In this document: positions 57,503 through 64,000 of the stretch, piece by piece
Layout of the letters: every line of letters starts with the position of its first letter
Numbering within the stretch: the first letter of the stretch is position 1
Assembly (NCBI GenBank): GCA_902788785.1
Contig: CADALT010000006.1
Location: forward strand, 1-64,000
Direction of reading: 5' to 3'
Length of the DNA stretch: 64,000 bases
Source of the DNA: an uncultured Ruminococcus sp.
GTDB lineage: Bacteria > Bacillota > Clostridia > Oscillospirales > Ruminococcaceae
Program-made: the position numbers and the translations under genes
The notes under the pieces: generated by a model
What the model saw: the letters and a program-made list of their open reading frames with translations, nothing else
What the model was told of the DNA's origin: nothing
Databases searched by the model: none

Positions 57503-60500
57503 ATGGTAGAACTTATAACGGGCGGTGCACGCAGCAGCCGTGAGGATATTTTTATCGAAAGGATATGTGCAGCTGCAAATAAAGGTGAGAGGGTACTTGT
57601 GATAGTTCCCGATCAGTTTTCATTTGAGTACGACAAAAGACTTTATGAAGCCATGGGCGCACAGAGTTTCAACAGTATAACGACCACGGGCTTCAATCGT
57701 CTGGCTGAACTGATAGGCAGCGAATACGGTGCAGCAGCTAAGGATCAGGCGAATGAGAACGCTCGTATCATCCTGATGTATAAAGCTGTCAGGAATTTCT
57801 CGAAAAGCGGCAGTATAAAGTTCTATCGCAACAGCCTGAACAAGCCCTCTTTTATCAGTGAACTCATCTCACTGGTGACACAGCTGCGTGAAAGCGGTAT
57901 AGCGCCCGAAGCTTTACAGCTTGCAGCGGAAAGACTGAATGGTTCGGTATCATTGAAGCTTGTGGATCTTTCTCAGATCTACAGGCTGTATCTTGATGAG
58001 CTGGAAAATTCGGGTATGCAGGATTCACTTTCTGCCATGGCGGAAGCTGTAGTGCTTTCGGCAGAACGTGGATATTTTAAGGGTATGAGTGTATTTATAT
58101 CATCTTTCACAGGGTTCTCCTATGATGAAAGCCGTATCCTTGATACCTGTATAGCCTCGGCTGATAATGTTACTGTCTCGCTGCTGCTGGATAATAAAGT
58201 CATCAGGACCTGCAAGACTCATCCTTTTGACGTTACTGTAAAGACTCAGCAGCTTATAACCGATATGGCTCGGGCACACAATAAGCAGCTGCTATTCTCA
58301 TCAGCTGATGATAACAACGCAAATTCCATGGATATCATGCATCTCAGTGAGCACCTGTTTGATTTCAACAGGGTAAAGTATACTGCAAACAGCAAGACTG
58401 TAAGGGTGCTTTCTGCTGATGATACCTATGAGGAAGCTGATTTTATCTGTGCAGAGATCTGCCGCCTTGTCCGTGAAGAAGGTTATAGTTTTAACGATAT
58501 CGTTATTACTGTACGTGAACTTGGCAGCTTTGCACCTGTTATAGGCAGCGCACTGGAAAAATATGATATACCGTTTTTTATTGACCGCCGTGACAGTGTT
58601 GATGCATCCGCCATCGTACATTACATAAATGCTGTTTTCAGAACAGTGCTGACCCGTAAATTCCGCACAGAAAATATAATGAAGCTTATAAAATCACCTC
58701 TGTACGGACTGCTCAATTATGAGATCTGTGATCTTGAAGATTACTGTATCCGTTGGGGCGTTGACGGTGATATGTGGCTCTCGCCATTTACTGCACCGAC
58801 TTCAGGCGGAGCAAGCCTTGAACGTATCAACGAACTGCGTGAAAAAGTAATGGCGCCGCTTGTTAAATTCAGGGATGCCTGCGCAGACTCTACCGCTGCC
58901 GCTATATCAAGGGCATTTTACGATCTGCTTGGTGATATAAGACTTTCCGAGCAGACCTATTCACTGGTAAGAAGGGTAAGTACCTCGGATAATGAGACCG
59001 AGACAGAACTTTCCCGTGGGCTGAAACAGCTGTGGACAATGAGCCTTTCAGCTGTGCGATCTATCTATGAGATACTGGGCGATGAAAAGATAAGTCTGCG
59101 CCGTTATTATGAGCTGTACAGTGTCATGCTCTCTCAGATGAAGATCTCCGATCCCCCGCAGAAGGTTGACTGTGTACGTGTGATCGATGCAGCAAGATCA
59201 AGGATAGGTGATGTTAAAGCCGTATTTGCCGCACAGGTCAATGATGGAGTTTTCCCTGCGGCTGTGGGCAGTACAGGTCTTATAACCGAACACGAAAAAG
59301 AGCTTCTCCGTCTAAGCGAGGATATTGTGATAGAAGCAAACGTGCTCAATGATCTTAAACACGAGCGCCTTACTGCGTATACCGCTTTGAGTGCGCCTTC
59401 TGACAGGCTTTATATCACATACCCGAAGTCCGATCTGCTTGGAAATGAAAAGCGTCCTTCTATGCTGGTAAGGGAAGTAAAGGAGATACTGGGTGTTACT
59501 ACAGAACAGATAAATAAGCTGCCTGTGGACTTTTTTTGCACTTCATATAATACTGCTTATATAAAATATATCGAACATTCCCGTGATGACAGTGTTTCGG
59601 TTAAAAGCATATATGATTCGCTGATGGGCTCACCTTATTATTTTGATAAGATAACCTCGCTCAGGAAGAATAATTCGGGCAAAGCATATAAGCTTGAACA
59701 TGATAATGCCGAAAAGCTTTTCTTCGGTAAAGAGACAGCGGAAGTTTCACCCACTAAGCTTGATAATTACTTCAAATGCCCATTCATGTATTATTGTAAT
59801 TACGGGCTGAGGCTCTATAAGGAAAGCAAGATGGAGATAAACGGCATGAATAAGGGCATCATGGTCCACAGTGTACTGGAAAATGCCATAGATACTTCAT
59901 CGGGTGATCCTGCGCAAGCCAAGAAAAAATTCCTTGACATGAAAGATGATGATATAACAGCGCTTATAGACAGATGCTTTGATGAATATTACAATAACGA
60001 TTTTGGCGGAGATTTCGGCAAGAATGAGACTTTTGCCTATCGCTTTGATGATATGAAGCACCAGACTTTCAATATAGTCAAATATGTACAGCGTGAACTT
60101 GCTAACAGTGAATTTGCACCTGTTGTGACCGAATTTAAACTGACGGCAGAGGAAGGCACCAACCATCTTGATTTAACTCTCAAAGACGGCAGGCATATCG
60201 TACTTATCGGTACTATAGACCGTGCGGATATTTACGAAAATGAAGACGGCGAGAAGTTTGTCAGGATAATCGACTATAAGTTCCGCAAAAAGGTAAGCTT
60301 TAGTCTTGCCGATCTCTACTGTGGACTTGATCTGCAAATGCTTGTTTATTTATCTATTCTTCTGGAAACAGGAAATCCTGTGAATCCCAATGGTGATCTA
60401 AAACAGGCAGGCGTTTTCTATCTGAAACTTACCGATGACAGGGAAGAACTTTCGGAGGACTGCGAACTCTCGGAAGATGTACTTTATTCAGCCGCCTGTG

Positions 60501-60850
60501 AATCTGCGATAAATGCCTTTTCGAGAAAGGGCAAGATATCGGGCGGTTCGGAAGTAAACAAGGTACTGGATCATACGATAAACGGCAGCGCCCTTAGCCG
60601 TATGACTATGGAAGACCCAAAATTCACTGCCATGAGGATCTTTGCAAAGCGCAAGGTCATCGAGTACGGAGACCGTTTGCTTGATGGTGATATAGATGCA
60701 AAGCCACTGGAGAATGTTTGCAGAAACTGCGATTATTCAGGTATATGCGGCAGAGCATACCCCGATGATGTGATTAGCGGTGATGACAAGAAGATGGAAC
60801 AGATACTCGATGAGATAGTAAAAGAAATAAGCGGAAAGGAGGAAGAGTGA
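57503..60850 (+). CDS. addB: Helicase-nuclease subunit AddB
   Basis: The 1115-residue subunit of the AddAB end-resection and Chi-recognition complex. The N-terminal helicase-like region begins VELITGGARSSREDIFIERI, so the Walker A lysine motif of Bacillus AddB is missing, as in RexB-type proteins. The C-terminal PD-(D/E)XK nuclease has GTIDRADIYENEDGEKFVRI followed by IDYK. The iron-sulphur cysteines are split: FKCPFMYYC before the nuclease and CRNCDYSGIC after it. GGAGG precedes the ATG. Its stop overlaps the addA start by one base. Confidence 0.95.
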   Translation: MVELITGGARSSREDIFIERICAAANKGERVLVIVPDQFSFEYDKRLYEAMGAQSFNSITTTGFNRLAELIGSEYGAAAKDQANENARIILMYKAVRNFSKSGSIKFYRNSLNKPSFISELISLVTQLRESGIAPEALQLAAERLNGSVSLKLVDLSQIYRLYLDELENSGMQDSLSAMAEAVVLSAERGYFKGMSVFISSFTGFSYDESRILDTCIASADNVTVSLLLDNKVIRTCKTHPFDVTVKTQQLITDMARAHNKQLLFSSADDNNANSMDIMHLSEHLFDFNRVKYTANSKTVRVLSADDTYEEADFICAEICRLVREEGYSFNDIVITVRELGSFAPVIGSALEKYDIPFFIDRRDSVDASAIVHYINAVFRTVLTRKFRTENIMKLIKSPLYGLLNYEICDLEDYCIRWGVDGDMWLSPFTAPTSGGASLERINELREKVMAPLVKFRDACADSTAAAISRAFYDLLGDIRLSEQTYSLVRRVSTSDNETETELSRGLKQLWTMSLSAVRSIYEILGDEKISLRRYYELYSVMLSQMKISDPPQKVDCVRVIDAARSRIGDVKAVFAAQVNDGVFPAAVGSTGLITEHEKELLRLSEDIVIEANVLNDLKHERLTAYTALSAPSDRLYITYPKSDLLGNEKRPSMLVREVKEILGVTTEQINKLPVDFFCTSYNTAYIKYIEHSRDDSVSVKSIYDSLMGSPYYFDKITSLRKNNSGKAYKLEHDNAEKLFFGKETAEVSPTKLDNYFKCPFMYYCNYGLRLYKESKMEINGMNKGIMVHSVLENAIDTSSGDPAQAKKKFLDMKDDDITALIDRCFDEYYNNDFGGDFGKNETFAYRFDDMKHQTFNIVKYVQRELANSEFAPVVTEFKLTAEEGTNHLDLTLKDGRHIVLIGTIDRADIYENEDGEKFVRIIDYKFRKKVSFSLADLYCGLDLQMLVYLSILLETGNPVNPNGDLKQAGVFYLKLTDDREELSEDCELSEDVLYSAACESAINAFSRKGKISGGSEVNKVLDHTINGSALSRMTMEDPKFTAMRIFAKRKVIEYGDRLLDGDIDAKPLENVCRNCDYSGICGRAYPDDVISGDDKKMEQILDEIVKEISGKEEE

Positions 60851-63800
60851 TGGGTGTCAGTTGGACGGAAGATCAGGAAAAAGCCATAAATTCCTACGGT
60901 AGGGGAGTGACGGTATCTGCTGCGGCAGGAAGTGGTAAAACTGCTGTTCTTATCGAAAGGATAATCAGGCTGCTGACCGATAAGAAAAAGAAGATACCTG
61001 CGGACAGGCTCCTTGCGGTTACTTTTACCATTGATGCAGCTGCGCAGATGCGTGATAAACTTGCAGCAGCCTTTGCTAAAAAGCTTGCGGAAGACCCTGA
61101 TGACCCATGGCTGCTGAAACAGCAGGATCTGGTACAGCTTGCAAGGATATCAACCATTGATTCTTTCTGCTTTGATATGGTCAAGGAGAACCTGAATCAG
61201 TTTGACTTTGTAGGCGGACTGAAAATTCTTGCCGATGCAGAACGTGAAAATATTTTCAAGACTGCATTTGAACAGGCAGCGGAGGAACTCTGTCTTAACG
61301 ATCCCGAGGAGTATAAGCTGCTCGATAATTATTTCCCGATCGAAGAAGGCGTACTTGAACAAGCTGTAAAGGAGCTTCACGGGCATCTGAGGTCGATCTG
61401 CCATGTGGATAAATGGATAGCAGATACCTGCGAACATTTTGTAGATGACAGCTTTTTTGATGAGATATATGAAGCTTCATTCAAAAGGTTTGAGCGCATA
61501 CTGCGTCAGGCTCACAGTAAGCTTGAAGATGCACGCTATTGCTATAATTATGTTATCAAGATGGACAAGGATACATACGAGTTCAAAAAGTGTGCAGGAA
61601 CACTCGAATTCAATATGCAGGTATGTGCCGATATATATAATTCCTACGAACTTGCCTGTGCGCATCGCTCATATGAGGATCTTGGCAAGATAGAGACTCC
61701 AAAATATAAAAATATCATTGTATCAAAAAAGCTGCCCGAAGATGTCCAGAGCATTTTCGGCGATATGAAGGTGCGCTATAAAGCAGATATAGATGCTGTG
61801 CGTGAACTTCTTACCAAGGGTTCAAGAGGACTGGAGCTTTCCAAGGAACATCTCAGGCACAATCTTATTCAGGCAGAAGAGGTCTTTAAAGCCCTATGCA
61901 GACTTGAAAAGCGTGTGGGTGAAGTATCTTATGACATTAAGCTTGAAAAGAATGCGGTGGATTTCAATGACATCGAACTTATGACCAAGCATATTTTGGT
62001 AAAAGAAACTAAGGAAGGCTTTGAACGCACTGAGCTTGCCGAGGAGATACGTTCTGGCGGATATTATAAGATAATCATGATCGACGAGTATCAGGATGTC
62101 AATGATATACAGGAAATAATCTTCAAATCTGTTTCAGATACGGACGATCTCTCGCTGATGGGCAGCAATACCTTTATCGTAGGTGATATGAAGCAGGCGA
62201 TATACGGTTTCAGAAAGACCAATCCGGAACTATTTAAAATTTGTATCGAACAGGCTCAGCGTGATGATAATCCCGAGCTTGAACATATAAGATTCAGGAA
62301 GAATTTCCGAAGCCGCCGTGAAGTGCTGGATATCTCGAACTTTATTTTCAGTACCATGATGTCATCGGGCTGCGGTCAGGTGGATTATAATGAAGATGAG
62401 CGTCTTGAACTTGGTGCTTCATATACCGACAGACCTTGTCCTGCGGAAATAATGCTGGTCAATGAGCCTGATGAACCTGATATTGCTAAGATACCCGAGG
62501 AATTTTATCAGACAGCTATAAGGATAAGAAAACTGATAGATTCGGGCGCTCCCGTCTGTGAAGATGGTAAGGATCGTCCCTGCAAACAATCGGATTTCTG
62601 CGTGCTTGTTAATACCAACGATAATATTCGTGAAGTCACAAAGGCGCTGTCTACAGTTGGCTTGCAGGCTTTCTGCGAAGATACAGAAGGATATATAAAG
62701 TCAAGAGAGATCTCACTTGCGCTGGATATGCTGCGAATAGTTGATAATCCTATGAACGATATAGCTCTGGCGGCTGTGATGCTCTCACCGATAATGAACT
62801 TTTCACCCGATGAAATGGCAGAAGTTCGTCAGCGCTGTCGTGTGAAGAACAGCTATAAAATGAACCATATCTATCAGGTACTCACAGGTGCAGCCCGTGA
62901 GCCTGAAACTGATGTTAAATATGCAAAGTATGTGGATATGGGCAGCGCTGTTTTGCAAAACAAGTGCAAAGAGGCTTTTGAACTTGTGGAGTCGCTGCGT
63001 TTTTGTTCCATGAGTATGAGCCTTGAAAAGCTGGTGCGCAGGATATTTGATGTGACAGACCTTATGGGACTTACATCACTTTATCTTGATTCCGCTAAAA
63101 AACGTGCCAATCTGCGTTTGCTGCTGCAATATGCAGGTGATTATGAGCGCAGCGGAAATGAGGGCGTTACAGGTTTCCTTAGATTTATAGACTCTGTATC
63201 TGGCAATGACAAGGCATTTAAAAATGCTGTCTCAGTGACTGCGGGCAGTGATTCCGTCAATGTCAAGACATATCACAAATCTAAGGGTCTTGAATATCCT
63301 TTCGTGTTCTTATGTACACTTTCAAAGAAACTTATCCGCAATGACAGCAGCGGCAAGCTGAAACTCCATAAATCACTGGGCTGTGCATTTGCGCTAAAAG
63401 ACCGCAGGCTGAATGTTAAGCGTGTCGATCTGTATGAGGACTACCTGTCAGATGTGATCGAACAGGAACAGAAGAGTGAGCGAATGAGGCTCTTCTATGT
63501 GGGCTGTACCCGTGCCAAGGAAAAGCTTTTCATTGTATGCTCTTCCGAGAAAACAGGCAGAGTATCTTCCGATAAACTCATGGATTCTCTGCGTGAAGCT
63601 GTCAGGGCATCGGCTTATGATGAACACGTTTCGGCAGAAATAGCTAACGAGCAGGAAACTGCCCTTGCATGGACAGTGATGAGCCTTGCAAAAATGCCTG
63701 AGCGTGGACCTCTGGAGGATTGGCTTGGTATGGCGCTCGATATTGTACCCGTAAGCGAGGCTGCAATGAATATAAGCTATGAGTATCATATCTGTGAAGA

Positions 63801-64000
63801 CCGCAAGGAAATTGCGGCGCAGGCTGTTACGGACGAGCTTAAAAACATCTCGTCATCAGATCCCGGATTAGTTCGGCAGCTGCGCAAAAAGTACGAATTC
63901 AGGTATGACAGTCCCGAAAGATTCCTGCCTGCAAAACTTACGGTCACCGAGATAGTTTCGGCTGAAAAAGAAAAGCTGCTTGGTGATAAGCACCCCGAAT
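60850..64000 (+). CDS. addA: Helicase-nuclease subunit AddA, 3'-truncated by the window edge
   Basis: A UvrD-family helicase with a C-terminal nuclease, working with AddB. The frame is open from ATG at 60850 to the window end (1050 residues of about 1200-1250). Motifs in order are Walker A VSAAAGSGKTAVLIERI, Walker B IIMIDEYQDVND, motif III GDMKQAIYGFRKTNP, motif V VKTYHKSKGLEYPFVFL and motif VI RLFYVGCTRAKEKL. The C-terminal nuclease domain lies outside the window. GGAGGAAG sits inside the end of addB, so translation is coupled. Confidence 0.96.
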   Translation, partial: MGVSWTEDQEKAINSYGRGVTVSAAAGSGKTAVLIERIIRLLTDKKKKIPADRLLAVTFTIDAAAQMRDKLAAAFAKKLAEDPDDPWLLKQQDLVQLARISTIDSFCFDMVKENLNQFDFVGGLKILADAERENIFKTAFEQAAEELCLNDPEEYKLLDNYFPIEEGVLEQAVKELHGHLRSICHVDKWIADTCEHFVDDSFFDEIYEASFKRFERILRQAHSKLEDARYCYNYVIKMDKDTYEFKKCAGTLEFNMQVCADIYNSYELACAHRSYEDLGKIETPKYKNIIVSKKLPEDVQSIFGDMKVRYKADIDAVRELLTKGSRGLELSKEHLRHNLIQAEEVFKALCRLEKRVGEVSYDIKLEKNAVDFNDIELMTKHILVKETKEGFERTELAEEIRSGGYYKIIMIDEYQDVNDIQEIIFKSVSDTDDLSLMGSNTFIVGDMKQAIYGFRKTNPELFKICIEQAQRDDNPELEHIRFRKNFRSRREVLDISNFIFSTMMSSGCGQVDYNEDERLELGASYTDRPCPAEIMLVNEPDEPDIAKIPEEFYQTAIRIRKLIDSGAPVCEDGKDRPCKQSDFCVLVNTNDNIREVTKALSTVGLQAFCEDTEGYIKSREISLALDMLRIVDNPMNDIALAAVMLSPIMNFSPDEMAEVRQRCRVKNSYKMNHIYQVLTGAAREPETDVKYAKYVDMGSAVLQNKCKEAFELVESLRFCSMSMSLEKLVRRIFDVTDLMGLTSLYLDSAKKRANLRLLLQYAGDYERSGNEGVTGFLRFIDSVSGNDKAFKNAVSVTAGSDSVNVKTYHKSKGLEYPFVFLCTLSKKLIRNDSSGKLKLHKSLGCAFALKDRRLNVKRVDLYEDYLSDVIEQEQKSERMRLFYVGCTRAKEKLFIVCSSEKTGRVSSDKLMDSLREAVRASAYDEHVSAEIANEQETALAWTVMSLAKMPERGPLEDWLGMALDIVPVSEAAMNISYEYHICEDRKEIAAQAVTDELKNISSSDPGLVRQLRKKYEFRYDSPERFLPAKLTVTEIVSAEKEKLLGDKHPE

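Noticed and set aside
1..64000. tRNA, rRNA, tmRNA, insertion sequences, prophage genes and CRISPR arrays
   Set aside because: Looked for by signature (T-loop sequences, transposase motifs, regular repeats) on both strands; none was convincing.

Overview
The window reads as a continuous piece of chromosome from a low-to-moderate GC Gram-positive anaerobe of the class Clostridia, most likely a Ruminococcus-type member of the Oscillospiraceae. This is inferred from gene content (rplU-prp-rpmA with a Prp-cleaved L27, hrcA-grpE-dnaK-dnaJ under CIRCE, murT-gatD, addB-addA, cdaA-cdaR, a MetH lacking its activation domain), from frequent TTG/GTG starts with strong GGAGG ribosome sites, and from many near-consensus sigma-A promoters with 17-bp spacers. 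No tRNA, rRNA, CRISPR array, prophage or insertion sequence was seen.

Layout. 1-1.9 kb: the 3' end of citrate synthase and a promoter-equipped methyltransferase. 2-7.6 kb: an envelope module. A leftward operon (NfeD-type protein, small membrane protein, SdpI-like protein, anchored lipoprotein-like protein, flotillin) faces a rightward XRE regulator plus small membrane protein, with twin operators placed identically in both promoters. 7.6-13 kb: lipase, DtxR-family metalloregulator, FAD-dependent dehydrogenase and the c-di-AMP pair cdaA-cdaR. 13.3-19 kb: HAD phosphatase, ilvE, a secreted FN3/transglutaminase protein and a CNNM/CorC transporter. 19-25.5 kb: a prion-like Tyr/Asn/Gly/Gln-rich membrane protein, yebC, mrnC, obgE, a paralogous membrane-protein pair and rplU-prp-rpmA. 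25.5-36 kb: radA, Dabb protein, AlkD-like protein, glpK, ppk and a heterodimeric ABC exporter. 36-39 kb: a leftward Nudix-murT-gatD-orf operon whose leader has mutually exclusive stem and terminator structures, that is, a candidate riboswitch or attenuator. 39-47 kb: a Ca2+-type P-ATPase, pyk and valS. 46.8-47.8 kb: a methyltransferase behind a translated leader ORF and competing hairpins that resemble antibiotic-inducible attenuators. 48-53 kb: the CIRCE-controlled chaperone operon. 53-57.4 kb: an alpha/beta hydrolase, MetH activation protein, MetH and a tiny secreted protein. 57.5-64 kb: addB and the start of addA, which runs off the window.

The most promising undescribed elements are the leader RNA of the Nudix-murT-gatD operon (about 38.89-39.01 kb), the leader-peptide attenuator before the methyltransferase (46.86-46.95 kb), the XRE/NfeD/SdpI/flotillin envelope module with its matched operators, and the purine-rich GAGACA-type leaders shared by several envelope genes. 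All assignments are by reading the sequence. No database search or folding program was run.
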